From Tenacibaculum discolor (GTDB taxonomy: Bacteria; Bacteroidota; Bacteroidia; Flavobacteriales; Flavobacteriaceae), in NCBI RefSeq assembly GCF_003664185.1, contig NZ_RCCS01000005.1, positions 124,001 through 188,000 of the forward strand: a stretch of DNA of 64,000 nt, given 5' to 3'. A program made the position numbers and the translations under genes. The notes beneath the pieces were generated by a model. It was not told where the DNA came from, made no database searches, and worked only from the letters and a program-made list of their open reading frames with translations. Positions 25,392-33,924 of the stretch are shown here, in pieces; position 1 is the stretch's first letter, and every line of letters starts with the position of its first letter.

Positions 25392-26174
25392 ATGAATTTT
25401 GAAAATATTTTAGTTGAACAAGCCAACGAATTGGCAACTATTACAATTAACCGACCAAAAAAATTAAACGCTTTAAACAAAGCTACGATCCAAGAACTTC
25501 ACAATGCTTTCAATGCTTTGGATGAAGACAGTGCTGTTAAAGTAATTATTATCACAGGAAGTGGAGAAAAAGCATTTGTTGCAGGGGCAGACATTTCTGA
25601 GTTTGCACATTTCTCTGTTGAAGAAGGAGGAATGTTAGCTAAAAAAGGACAGGAAATTTTATTTGATTTTGTTGAGAACCTATCTACTCCAGTTATAGCT
25701 GCTGTTAATGGCTTTGCTTTAGGAGGTGGATTAGAGTTAGCAATGGCTTGTCATTTTAGGGTAGCTTCAGACAATGCCAAAATGGGCTTACCTGAAGTTT
25801 CTTTAGGAGTTATCCCTGGTTATGGTGGTACACAACGCTTACCTCAATTAGTTGGTAAGGGAAAGGCAATGGAATTAATAATGACAGCAGGTATGATTTC
25901 TGCTGAGGAAGCTAAAGAAGCTGGATTGGTAAATCATGTAACTTCACAAGAAGAGCTTTTACCTTTAGCTGAAAAAATAGCTTCAAAAATTATGCGTAAC
26001 TCCTCAGTAGCTATCAGCGCAGCAATTAAAGCCGTAAACGATAATTTTAAAGATGGTGTAAATGGTTTTGAAAGCGAAATTACAGGGTTTGGAAACTGCT
26101 TTGGTACCGAAGATTTTAAAGAAGGAACTACTGCTTTTTTAGAGAAACGTAAACCTGATTTTCCAGGAAAGTAA
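25392..26174 (+). CDS. Enoyl-CoA hydratase/isomerase family protein
   Basis: 260-residue crotonase-fold enzyme adding water to trans-2-enoyl-CoA in fatty acid beta-oxidation. The oxyanion-hole segments AGADISEF (about 60-67) and GFALGGGLELAMAC (about 103-116) are present, and the catalytic glutamate positions are filled in the GGGLELA and PEVSLGVIPGYGGTQRL segments. Length fits single-domain short-chain hydratases. It lies 7 bases after the kinase gene and ends before a strong terminator. Confidence 0.92.
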   Translation: MNFENILVEQANELATITINRPKKLNALNKATIQELHNAFNALDEDSAVKVIIITGSGEKAFVAGADISEFAHFSVEEGGMLAKKGQEILFDFVENLSTPVIAAVNGFALGGGLELAMACHFRVASDNAKMGLPEVSLGVIPGYGGTQRLPQLVGKGKAMELIMTAGMISAEEAKEAGLVNHVTSQEELLPLAEKIASKIMRNSSVAISAAIKAVNDNFKDGVNGFESEITGFGNCFGTEDFKEGTTAFLEKRKPDFPGK

Positions 26175-26202
26175 TATCTTTTCAACAGAATATTCTATAT
26201 AA

Positions 26203-26239
26203 AAAAATAGCATCTAAATAATATTTAGATGCTATTTTT
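26203..26239. terminator. Bidirectional terminator shared by echA-like gene and a minus-strand small RNA
   Basis: Near-perfect hairpin with arm AAAATAGCATCTAAATA, with A-run on one side and T-run on the other. On the plus strand it ends the hydratase transcript; on the minus strand it ends the small transcript from 26279. Confidence 0.85.
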
Positions 26240-26279
26240 ACAATAAGGGGATTACATTAATAAAATGGGGGTTATTAAC
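26203..26279 (-). ncRNA. Candidate small RNA with C-rich blocks
   Basis: A full consensus promoter on the minus strand (TTG at 26314-26312, 19 bases, TATATTTG at 26292-26285) lies between two convergent genes where no mRNA should start. The transcript would run about 75 bases to the hairpin at 26239-26203. It has no credible ORF. It contains CCCCC and CCCC blocks 16 bases apart (26271-26247) that are near-complementary to the candidate RNA at 34846-34942. Not a family I can name. Confidence 0.55.
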
Positions 26280-26284
26280 TGAAG

Positions 26285-26314
26285 CAAATATATACTAAAT
26301 TCAATAATATCCAA
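26285..26314 (-). promoter_or_regulatory. Consensus promoter driving the 26.2 kb small RNA
   Basis: TTG-N19-TATATTTG on the minus strand, identical in spacing and box to the holB promoter in this window. Confidence 0.7.
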
Positions 26315-26374
26315 ATTTTAGCGATGAATTTTTATAAAACAAACATTAATTTTGCATTATTAACACAATAACAA

Positions 26375-27028
26375 CTATACCTTTCCATTCCATTCATTAT
26401 AGAATTGATTTAAAAAACCTTCCATATAAGAATGCCTATGCTCTGCTATTGATTTTCCTGTAGTAGTATTCATCTTATCTTTTAAAAGCAAAAGTTTTTC
26501 ATAAAAATGGTTAATCGTAGGTGCTGTAGACTTTTTATATTCTTCTTTAGTCATCTTTAAATTTGGAACGATCTCTGGATTATAAAGTTCTCTATTTTTG
26601 AATCCACCGTAATTAAAACAACGAGCAATACCTATAGCTCCAATGGCATCTAATCGGTCAGCATCTTGAACAACATTTAGTTCAGGGGATGTAAAATTTT
26701 GCTCAAAATTCCCTCCTTTAAAAGAAATATTTGTAATTATCTTTTCTATGTGAGTAATTATTTCTTCGGACACCTGTTGATTAAGAAGGAACTCTCTAGC
26801 TTTTTTCGGGCCAACTGTTTCATCTCCATTATGAAATTTACTATCAGCTATATCATGTAACAATGCTCCTAAAGAAACCACAAACTCATCAACATTTTCA
26901 TCTTTAGCAATCAACAAAGCATTTTTATAAACTCGTTCAATATGAAAAAAATCATGTCCTCCTTCTGCTCCTTGTAAAGTTTCTTTTACAAACTCAATGG
27001 TGTTTTGTATTATTTGTTCTTTGTTCAT
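26375..27028 (-). CDS. HD-domain phosphohydrolase (YedJ-like)
   Basis: 217 residues from the ATG at 27028. The HD metal site is seen as HDFFHIERVYKNALLIA (about residue 24), LLHDIADSKF (about 60) and the late VVQDADRLDAIG (about 125), the YedJ/YpgQ arrangement. Members are nucleotide or related phosphohydrolases of uncertain substrate. A -7 box TATTTTTG (27033-27040) ends 4 bases upstream, so the earlier in-frame ATG at 27052 would be outside the transcript. It is convergent with the small RNA region. Confidence 0.88.
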   Translation of the reverse strand: MNKEQIIQNTIEFVKETLQGAEGGHDFFHIERVYKNALLIAKDENVDEFVVSLGALLHDIADSKFHNGDETVGPKKAREFLLNQQVSEEIITHIEKIITNISFKGGNFEQNFTSPELNVVQDADRLDAIGAIGIARCFNYGGFKNRELYNPEIVPNLKMTKEEYKKSTAPTINHFYEKLLLLKDKMNTTTGKSIAEHRHSYMEGFLNQFYNEWNGKV

Positions 27029-27032
27029 TATC

Positions 27033-27040
27033 CAAAAATA
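27033..27040 (-). promoter_or_regulatory. -7 box of the HD-domain gene, overlapping the asd terminator tail
   Basis: TATTTTTG on the minus strand lies within the T-run of the asd terminator and 4 bases from the ATG, so one stretch serves both termination and initiation, giving a near-leaderless transcript. Confidence 0.5.
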
Positions 27041-27070
27041 AAAATCCTGCACTTATAAGCACAGGATTTT
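27041..27070 (-). terminator. Terminator after asd
   Basis: Stem AAAATCCTG / CAGGATTTT with an imperfect inner stem, followed on the minus strand by TTTTTATTTTT. Confidence 0.75.
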
Positions 27071-27092
27071 AAAAGTATTATTATAAATTATT

Positions 27093-28100
27093 TTATGCAG
27101 TAACCGATGGTTTAACCAAATTGTTAGCTACTAAATATTCTGCTATTTGAACTGTATTCGTTGCAGCTCCTTTACGAAGGTTATCTGCAACAATCCACAT
27201 ATTTAAAGTATTTGGTTGAGATTCATCTCTTCTAATTCTACCCACGAAAACCTCATCTTTATTATTTGCTAAAATAGGCATAGGGTATACATTGTTTTGT
27301 ACATCATCTTGTACAACCACCCCATCAGTTTGTGTAAGTAACTCACGTACTTTGTCTAATTCAAAATCATTTTCAAACTGAACATTTACAGCCTCAGAAT
27401 GCCCTCCAGCGGTTGGTATTCTAACTGCTGTAGCTGTAACTGCAAAAGAATCGTCTCGTAAAATCTTTTTAGGTTCTTTTACAAGCTTCATTTCTTCTTT
27501 CGTATATCCATTTTCTAAGAATACATCGCAATGAGGTAATGCATTTCTTCCAATTGGATGTGGGTACGCCATTTCTCCTTCAACTCCAGCTTCTTCATTA
27601 TCTAATTGCTGAACAGCTTTTACACCTGTTCCTGAAACTGACTGATAAGTTGAAATCACAACACGTTTCATGTTATATTCTTTATGTAATGGTGCCAAAG
27701 CCATTACTAACTGAATAGTTGAACAGTTAGGATTTGCAATAATTTTATCTTCGCTTGTTAATACATCTCCATTGATTTCAGGAACTACTAGTTTTTTGGT
27801 TGGATCCATTCTCCACGCTGAAGAATTATCAATTACCGTTGTACCAACTGCAGCAAACTTAGGAGCCCACTCTATTGAAGTAGAACCTCCAGCAGAAAAC
27901 AACGCGATATCAGGTTGCATCTCCACTGCGGTTTCTAAACCAACCACTGTATAATTTGTGCCTTTAAATTCTATTTGTTTTCCTACCGAACGCTCTGAAG
28001 CAACAGGAATTAACTCTGTTACTGGAAAATTACGTTCTGCTAAAACTTGTAACATTACATTACCTACCATTCCGGTAGCGCCTACTACTGCTACTCTCAT
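27093..28100 (-). CDS. asd: Aspartate-semialdehyde dehydrogenase
   Basis: 335-residue NADPH-dependent enzyme reducing aspartyl-phosphate to the semialdehyde, the branch point to lysine, diaminopimelate, methionine and threonine. N-terminal VAVVGATGMVG binds NADP; the active-site cysteine is in IANPNCSTIQ near residue 128 and the proton-relay histidine in TAGGHSEAVN near residue 252. Length normal. It is a single gene with its own terminator, divergent from trhO. Its lysine branch feeds the decarboxylase substrate of the siderophore operon, although the genes are unlinked. Confidence 0.96.
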   Translation of the reverse strand: MRVAVVGATGMVGNVMLQVLAERNFPVTELIPVASERSVGKQIEFKGTNYTVVGLETAVEMQPDIALFSAGGSTSIEWAPKFAAVGTTVIDNSSAWRMDPTKKLVVPEINGDVLTSEDKIIANPNCSTIQLVMALAPLHKEYNMKRVVISTYQSVSGTGVKAVQQLDNEEAGVEGEMAYPHPIGRNALPHCDVFLENGYTKEEMKLVKEPKKILRDDSFAVTATAVRIPTAGGHSEAVNVQFENDFELDKVRELLTQTDGVVVQDDVQNNVYPMPILANNKDEVFVGRIRRDESQPNTLNMWIVADNLRKGAATNTVQIAEYLVANNLVKPSVTA

Positions 28101-28263
28101 CTTTTTACTATTTGAGTATAAAATTAATTGTTTGTATGCTACAAAGGTTTAAAAAAAACAAATTGGTTGTATCTTAATTATACGAAAAAATACGTTAAAG
28201 TTTAAAATTATATCACTTTTGATTAAAAAGTATTGTTTTAAACAGTAAAACTCAAAAAATCAG

Positions 28264-28271
28264 TACATTTG
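28264..28271 (+). promoter_or_regulatory. -7 box TACATTTG of trhO operon
   Basis: TACATTTG on the plus strand, 54 bases before the ATG at 28326. It rules out the in-frame ATG at 28269, which lies inside the box. The 225-base divergent region toward asd holds nothing else I can name. Confidence 0.6.
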
Positions 28272-28325
28272 CACCGATTTTTTATTAAAATCATAACATA
28301 TTTGTTTAACTTAAAAAAGTATAGC

Positions 28326-29357
28326 ATGCAACTGTACAACAAGTTAAGCGCTGAAGAACGCGCTAAATTAATAGACGATGCGGGTAAAGACCGTATTACC
28401 ATCTCATTCTATCAATACCACAAGATAGAAAACCCAACTTTATTTAGAAATAAATTATTCCTTGAGTGGAATGAACTAGATGTTTTAGGAAGAACATATG
28501 TTTCTTACGAAGGAATTAATGCTCAAATATCTGTACCATCTGAAAACTTTTTAGCTTTAAAAGATCAATTAGACAGTATTTCCTTTTTAAAAGGAATTCG
28601 TTTAAACGTGGCCATTGAACACGACAACAAATCCTTTTTAAAACTAAAAGTAAAAGTTCGTAACAAGATTGTTGCTGACGGATTAAATGACGATACTTTT
28701 GATGTTACTGATAAAGGAGTGCACCTAAATGCAAAAGAGTTCAATGAAATGCTAGCAAACCCTAATACTGTTTGTGTAGATATGCGTAATCATTACGAAA
28801 GTGAAATTGGACATTTTGATGGCGCTGTAACTCCAGATGTAGATACGTTTAGAGATTCTTTAGATATTATTGAAGAAGATTTAAAAGACCATAAAGAAGA
28901 CAAAAACTTATTAATGTATTGTACTGGCGGTATTCGATGTGAAAAAGCATCTGCCTACTACAAACACAAAGGTTTTAAAAATGTATTTCAGTTAGAAGGA
29001 GGAATTATTGAATATACACGTCAAGTAAAATCAGAAGGTTTAGAGAACAAATTTTTAGGAAAAAATTTTGTTTTTGACCATAGAAGAGCTGAAAAGATTT
29101 CTGATGATGTAATTGCTAATTGCCACCAATGCGGAAAACCTTGCGATACACATACTAACTGTGCTAACGAAGGTTGTCACTTACTATTTATTCAGTGTGA
29201 TGAATGTGCTGAAAAAATGGAAAATACATGTTCTCCTGAATGTCAAGAAATCATTCATTTACCTTACGAAGAACAAAAAGAATTGCGTAAAGGAAAACAC
29301 GCAAGTAATAAAATATTTAAAAAAGGACGTTCAGAAGCTTTAAAATTTAAAAAGTAA
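28326..29357 (+). CDS. trhO: tRNA uridine(34) hydroxylase, oxygen-dependent (TrhO, YceA family)
   Basis: 343 residues from the ATG at 28326. An N-terminal ferredoxin-like domain (about 1-110) precedes a rhodanese domain whose active loop MYCTGGIRCEKAS (near residue 200) is the TrhO signature, then a cysteine-rich C-terminal zinc-type region (CHQCGKPCDTHTNC...). TrhO hydroxylates wobble uridine 34 to ho5U with O2. Its stop codon shares a base with the start of the U32 protein gene (TAATG). Earlier in-frame ATG at 28269 is excluded by the promoter. Confidence 0.93.
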   Translation: MQLYNKLSAEERAKLIDDAGKDRITISFYQYHKIENPTLFRNKLFLEWNELDVLGRTYVSYEGINAQISVPSENFLALKDQLDSISFLKGIRLNVAIEHDNKSFLKLKVKVRNKIVADGLNDDTFDVTDKGVHLNAKEFNEMLANPNTVCVDMRNHYESEIGHFDGAVTPDVDTFRDSLDIIEEDLKDHKEDKNLLMYCTGGIRCEKASAYYKHKGFKNVFQLEGGIIEYTRQVKSEGLENKFLGKNFVFDHRRAEKISDDVIANCHQCGKPCDTHTNCANEGCHLLFIQCDECAEKMENTCSPECQEIIHLPYEEQKELRKGKHASNKIFKKGRSEALKFKK

Positions 29358-30604
29358 TGCAAAAGATTGAGTTAATGGCTCCTGCTGGTAATTTTGAATC
29401 GTTACAAGCAGCTTTAGATAATGGATGTGATTCTATATACTTTGGTGTAGAGCAATTAAATATGCGTGCTCGAGCATCTATCAATTTTACCTTAGATGAT
29501 TTAGAAGAAATTTCTCGTAGATGTACTGAGAAAAATGTTCGTACGTATTTAACATTAAATACTATTGTATACGACCATGATTTATCTATCGTAAAAACCT
29601 TAATCAAAAGAGCTAAAGAAGCTAATATTACTGCCGTAATCGCAATGGATCAAGCTGTAATTGCAATGGCTAGAGCTGAAGGTATGGAGGTTCATATTTC
29701 TACTCAAATTAATATTACCAACATCGAAACAGTTAAGTTTTATGCAATGTTTGCTGATACTGTGGTGTTGAGTAGAGAATTGAGTTTACGTCAGGTAAAA
29801 AAGATTACAGAGCAAATTGAAAAAGAAGAAATCAAAGGACCTTCTGGTCGTTTGTTAGAAATTGAAATTTTTGGTCACGGAGCACTTTGTATGGCAGTTT
29901 CTGGGAAATGTTATATGAGTTTACATTCACACAACTCATCGGCAAACAGGGGAGCTTGCAAACAAAATTGCCGTAAAAAATATACGGTAATCGATCAGGA
30001 ATCTGGTTTTGAAATGGAGTTAGACAATGAGTATATCATGTCTCCAAAAGATTTATGTACTATTGATTTCTTAGACCAAGTGGCTGATGCTGGTATTAAA
30101 GTATTGAAGATTGAAGGTCGTGGTCGTGCACCAGAATATGTAGCTAAAGTAATTAAGTGTTACCGTGATGCTATTGATAGTTTATATAACGGAACCTACG
30201 ATAAAGAGAAGGTGATTAGCTGGATGCAAGAACTGGAGAAAGTATACAATCGTGGTTTTTGGAATGGCTATTATTTAGGACAAAAGTTAGGTGAGTGGAG
30301 TAAAGAACCTGGTTCGCATGCTACTCAAAAGAAGGTGTATTTAGGAAAGGGAATGCACTATTTCCCTAAAGCAGAAGTTGGAGAGTTTAAGATTGAAGCA
30401 TACGATTTAGCAATTGGTGATACCATTTTAATTACAGGGCCAACAACAGGTGCTCAAGAAATGGAATTAAAGAGTATGTTTGTAAATGACAAAGAAGCGC
30501 AAACTGCTACCAAAGGTGATGAAGTTACGATGAAGTTAGATTTCAGAATTCGTCCTTCAGACAAATTATATAAAATTGTAAAAACCGAATTTGCTAAAAA
30601 CTAA
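29357..30604 (+). CDS. trhP: U32-family tRNA hydroxylation protein (TrhP/YegQ-like)
   Basis: 415-residue peptidase-U32-family protein. The signature LEIEIFGHGALCMAVSGKC and downstream cysteines (NRGACKQNCRKKY) at about residues 172-205 are the four ligands of a 4Fe-4S cluster. TrhP-type members make ho5U34 on tRNA by an O2-independent, prephenate-linked route, parallel to TrhO. Here the two routes are encoded by overlapping genes, which supports the assignment over other U32 branches such as RlhA or UbiU/V. The stop overlaps the ferredoxin gene start. Confidence 0.85.
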   Translation: MQKIELMAPAGNFESLQAALDNGCDSIYFGVEQLNMRARASINFTLDDLEEISRRCTEKNVRTYLTLNTIVYDHDLSIVKTLIKRAKEANITAVIAMDQAVIAMARAEGMEVHISTQINITNIETVKFYAMFADTVVLSRELSLRQVKKITEQIEKEEIKGPSGRLLEIEIFGHGALCMAVSGKCYMSLHSHNSSANRGACKQNCRKKYTVIDQESGFEMELDNEYIMSPKDLCTIDFLDQVADAGIKVLKIEGRGRAPEYVAKVIKCYRDAIDSLYNGTYDKEKVISWMQELEKVYNRGFWNGYYLGQKLGEWSKEPGSHATQKKVYLGKGMHYFPKAEVGEFKIEAYDLAIGDTILITGPTTGAQEMELKSMFVNDKEAQTATKGDEVTMKLDFRIRPSDKLYKIVKTEFAKN

Positions 30605-30834
30605 TGGTTGTAATTACCTTACAAAGAAACAAATGTATTGGTTGTAATTATTGTGTGGAATTAGCTCCCGCTCAATTTCAAATGTCTAAAAAAGACGGAA
30701 AATCTGTTTTACTGCATTCAACTGAGAAAAAGGGTTTCTTTACCATAAAGTCTCACGACGACAGTATTTTTGAAGCCTCTCATGAAGCTAAAAAGGCATG
30801 CCCTGTTAAAATAATTGAAGTAAAACAAGTATAG
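30604..30834 (+). CDS. Single-cluster 4Fe-4S ferredoxin
   Basis: 76 residues, with three cysteines in NKCIGCNYCVELAP near the N-terminus and the fourth in KKACPVKII near the C-terminus, the pattern of a single 4Fe-4S ferredoxin of the Pyrococcus/Bacillus type. Its ATG shares a base with the trhP stop (TAATG). This tight coupling makes it a plausible electron donor or acceptor for the U32 Fe-S protein, although a general ferredoxin role is possible. A terminator follows. Confidence 0.9.
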   Translation: MVVITLQRNKCIGCNYCVELAPAQFQMSKKDGKSVLLHSTEKKGFFTIKSHDDSIFEASHEAKKACPVKIIEVKQV

Positions 30835-30880
30835 TTTTAGAGAAAAGACCGCTTCGCTTGTTAGAAAAAAGAATCAAGAC

Positions 30881-30917
30881 TAACAAAAGCTCTCTTACGA
30901 GGGCTTTTGTTATTTTT
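30881..30917 (+). terminator. Terminator of the trhO-trhP-ferredoxin operon
   Basis: Stem TAACAAAAGC / GCTTTTGTTA (30881-30890 and 30903-30912) followed by TTTTT. It reaches to within 6 bases of the dinB ATG, so dinB needs a promoter overlapping the terminator. Confidence 0.8.
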
Positions 30918-30922
30918 ACAGA

Positions 30923-32005
30923 ATGGAATTACAACCTCCTTTTCGTAAAATTATTCACGTAGATATGGATGCCTTTTATGCATCAGTAGAGCAATTGGAT
31001 AATCCTGAATTAAAAGGAAAACCTGTTGCAGTTGGGGGGAGTGAAATACGTGGTGTCGTTTCGGCGGCAAGCTATGAAGCTAGAAAGTTTGGGGTTCGTT
31101 CTGCTATGAGTGGTGTTTTAGCTAAACAAAAATGTCCGCATATTATTTTTGTTCCTCCAAGGTTTGATCGCTACAAAGAAATTTCTTCAAAAATTAGAAA
31201 AATATTTTATGATTACACTGATTTGGTTGAGCCTTTATCATTAGATGAGGCTTATTTAGATGTTACTGAAAACAAAAAAGGAAATCCTTCTGCAAGCATA
31301 ATTGCTCAGGAAATTCGTCAGCGAATATGGGAGGAATTGGAGTTACGAGCTTCTGCAGGGATATCAATCAACAAATTTATAGCAAAAGTAGCTTCTGACA
31401 TTAACAAGCCTAACGGACAAAAAACTATCAATCCAGAAGAGGTTATAGAATTTTTAGAACAACTTCCTGTAAATAAATTTTATGGAGTAGGTAAAGTCAC
31501 TGCTGCTAAAATGCACAACTTAGGCATATTTACTGGGTTAGATTTAAAACAGAAATCATTAGAAGAACTCAGTAAATTGTTTGGGAAATCGGGGTTGCAT
31601 TATTACAACATTGTTCGAGGCATTCATAATTCGGAAGTGAAGCCAAATCGCGTTAGAAAATCTATTGCTGCTGAAACAACTTTTAGAGAAAATTTATCTT
31701 CAGAGATTTTTATGCTAGAGCGTCTTGAAAAAATAGCTGATGAATTGGAACGTCGAATGAAAAAGTCGAACACAAAAGGTAAAACGGTAACTCTCAAAAT
31801 CAAATACAGCGATTTTACGCAACAAACTCGTAGTAAGACCACCAATCATTACTTACAACTAAAAAAAGACTTCTATCCTATTGTAAAAGAGTTACTGTAT
31901 CAAGATACTCTTAACAACTCTGTCCGTTTACTAGGTATTTCTTTCAGTAACTTAAATACAGAGAAAAAAGATCCTGTTTGGGTACAGTTACGATTTGATT
32001 TTTAA
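30923..32005 (+). CDS. dinB: DNA polymerase IV
   Basis: 360-residue Y-family translesion polymerase. Metal-binding residues are in IHVDMDAFYASVEQ (about 11-24) and SLDEAYLDV (about 103-111); the helix-hairpin-helix part (FYGVGKVTAAKM) and little-finger domain follow. Length is normal, but the protein ends in QLRFDF without a consensus clamp-binding motif. The last 4 bases overlap the convergent TPR kinase gene, so their transcripts must collide or overlap. No SOS box was recognised. Confidence 0.94.
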   Translation: MELQPPFRKIIHVDMDAFYASVEQLDNPELKGKPVAVGGSEIRGVVSAASYEARKFGVRSAMSGVLAKQKCPHIIFVPPRFDRYKEISSKIRKIFYDYTDLVEPLSLDEAYLDVTENKKGNPSASIIAQEIRQRIWEELELRASAGISINKFIAKVASDINKPNGQKTINPEEVIEFLEQLPVNKFYGVGKVTAAKMHNLGIFTGLDLKQKSLEELSKLFGKSGLHYYNIVRGIHNSEVKPNRVRKSIAAETTFRENLSSEIFMLERLEKIADELERRMKKSNTKGKTVTLKIKYSDFTQQTRSKTTNHYLQLKKDFYPIVKELLYQDTLNNSVRLLGISFSNLNTEKKDPVWVQLRFDF

Positions 32006-33924
32006 AGTATTGGTATTTTCAACGATACTTTGGTTCCTTTTGGCTTTCCTTCTTCATCAATTATATCTGTATAAATTAATGAATAGTTATTTACATACTC
32101 ATTTGCAAAATTTCGTAATCGTTCTTTTGTTAAGTCTATACCTATTGATTTACGGTTTAGTGACTTGTTTTTTCTAATTTTCATAGCAGCATCTCTACCA
32201 ATTCCATTATCTGTAATATCTATTTGTATAAATTCATCTGATATTTTTGTAACCGATAATGAAACTTCTTTTTTTCCTTTCTTAGATGAAAGCCCATGCC
32301 AAATAGAGTTTTCTAAAAAGGGTTGCAGTATTAATGGTGGAACCTTTATCCTTTCTATATTTACATTTGGGTCTATGTTTTCTATATAATTAACTTCATT
32401 TGATAATCGAATATTCTCGATACTCATATATAAGTTCATTGTTTTTAACTCTTCACTTAACGTTACTTCTTTTACTGTAGAAGACTCTAAAATATTTCGA
32501 ATTAACTTTGAAAACTTGTTTAAGTAGTATACGGCATTCTTCTGCTCATTATTTATAACATAGAGTTTAATAGAGTTTAATGCATTAAACACAAAGTGCG
32601 GATTCATTTGAATTCTCAAAGCTTCCTGTTCTAACATTAATATTTTCTTGTCATTATTTAACAAACGTTGTCTGTACATAGAATACAACAACACACCTAA
32701 TAACGCTATAGAAACTAATGCTATAATTAAAACATTCCTATTTCTTAATAGTTTTAGTTTTGCTATTTCATTCTCTTTTGCTAAGTTTTTTATCTTATTT
32801 CTACTTACCTCATTATCATATTTATTAATAAGGTTGTTTACGTATAATATATTTTTATCGTTAAAGGTTTTACGTTCTCCTTCAATAGCCTTCTTATAAA
32901 AACTATACGCCTTTTCATAATCCTTTTGTTTCTCGTACAACTCAGATAAATACAAGTTAGATTGATTAATTCCTGAAGGAATTTTATGCTTATTAGCTAC
33001 CTCTAAACCTTTTTCTAAATATATTTTTGCTTTATCTAAACTATCTAACTTTAGTTGTACGTTTCCAAACGTAACATATACATCGGATGTATAATATTGA
33101 TTACCTATTTCCTCTGAAAGAGCTAATACTTCACTTATATACTTATAAGCTTCCTCATACTTTCCTTGTAACAATAAAACATTACTAATACTATTATGAC
33201 AAATAACTTTTCCTATACTTGAATTATTCTCTATGTTGTATTGTAAAGATTTGTTATAATGCTCTAATGCGGCATCTATGTCTCCTATATTTTGAAACGC
33301 AAGCCCCATATTTTGGTGGTTAATAGCTAACCCTCTTTTATCTCCTGTTTTTTCTTGAATTAAGATGGCTTTTTTAAACTTTTCTAAAGCTAGTTGGTAT
33401 TGCTTAAGAGCCAGGTAAATATTACCAATACTATTGTTTGATATACTTATGCTTATTTTAGTATCAACATCTGGAATTTCGATTTTATCAGCTAATTCAA
33501 GCGCCATTTGATGATAGTTCAAAGCATTTCTAATCTTATCTTGTCTTCGATATACTACTCCTATTTGATTAAGAGTAACAATCTCTGCATTGACGTCTTC
33601 GATTTCTCTTGATAACTCAAGAGCTTTCATATAACTCTCTATTGAACTATCAAAAAAAGAGTTATTTCTGTAATGTCTCCCTAACAAGTTATATGCATAA
33701 ACCTCTCCTAACCTGTATTCTTTTTGCTGACTCTCACTTAAAAGAAAATCTATATCTTCTTTATTAAATCGCTTACCTTGAAGGAAACGATATAAGTCAT
33801 AATAATCATCAATCTTTTTTTCAATTGCTAACTGTATTAAACTATCTAGGTTACTCTTCTGTTCTTGTGAAAAACAAGAAAACGACACATAAAATAAAAA
33901 GATGATTATGATTAATTTCTTCAT
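32002..33924 (-). CDS. TPR-domain sensor histidine kinase (LytS/YehU type)
   Basis: 640 residues: signal peptide (MKKLIIIIFLFYVSFSCFS), about 340 residues of tetratricopeptide repeats (YNLLGRHYRNN, NQIGVVYRRQ, NSIGNIYLAL, NMGLAFQNIG), a coiled stretch, one transmembrane helix (NVLIIALVSIALLGVLLYSMY, about 395-415), then a His_kinase domain with phospho-acceptor in MNPHFVFNALNSIK (about residue 442) and an ATPase domain with DNGIGRDAA. The repeats should lie in the periplasm and bind a protein or peptide. It sits directly after the LytTR regulator with no gap, so they form one two-component pair. Confidence 0.93.
   Translation of the reverse strand: MKKLIIIIFLFYVSFSCFSQEQKSNLDSLIQLAIEKKIDDYYDLYRFLQGKRFNKEDIDFLLSESQQKEYRLGEVYAYNLLGRHYRNNSFFDSSIESYMKALELSREIEDVNAEIVTLNQIGVVYRRQDKIRNALNYHQMALELADKIEIPDVDTKISISISNNSIGNIYLALKQYQLALEKFKKAILIQEKTGDKRGLAINHQNMGLAFQNIGDIDAALEHYNKSLQYNIENNSSIGKVICHNSISNVLLLQGKYEEAYKYISEVLALSEEIGNQYYTSDVYVTFGNVQLKLDSLDKAKIYLEKGLEVANKHKIPSGINQSNLYLSELYEKQKDYEKAYSFYKKAIEGERKTFNDKNILYVNNLINKYDNEVSRNKIKNLAKENEIAKLKLLRNRNVLIIALVSIALLGVLLYSMYRQRLLNNDKKILMLEQEALRIQMNPHFVFNALNSIKLYVINNEQKNAVYYLNKFSKLIRNILESSTVKEVTLSEELKTMNLYMSIENIRLSNEVNYIENIDPNVNIERIKVPPLILQPFLENSIWHGLSSKKGKKEVSLSVTKISDEFIQIDITDNGIGRDAAMKIRKNKSLNRKSIGIDLTKERLRNFANEYVNNYSLIYTDIIDEEGKPKGTKVSLKIPIL

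Noticed and set aside
28269..28325. Earlier start of trhO at 28269
   Set aside because: This ATG lies within the TACATTTG promoter box; the conserved family start is at 28326.
30841..30880. Possible dispersed short repeat after the ferredoxin gene
   Set aside because: The sequence looks like common AT-rich spacer with one weak inverted match; no second copy in this window.
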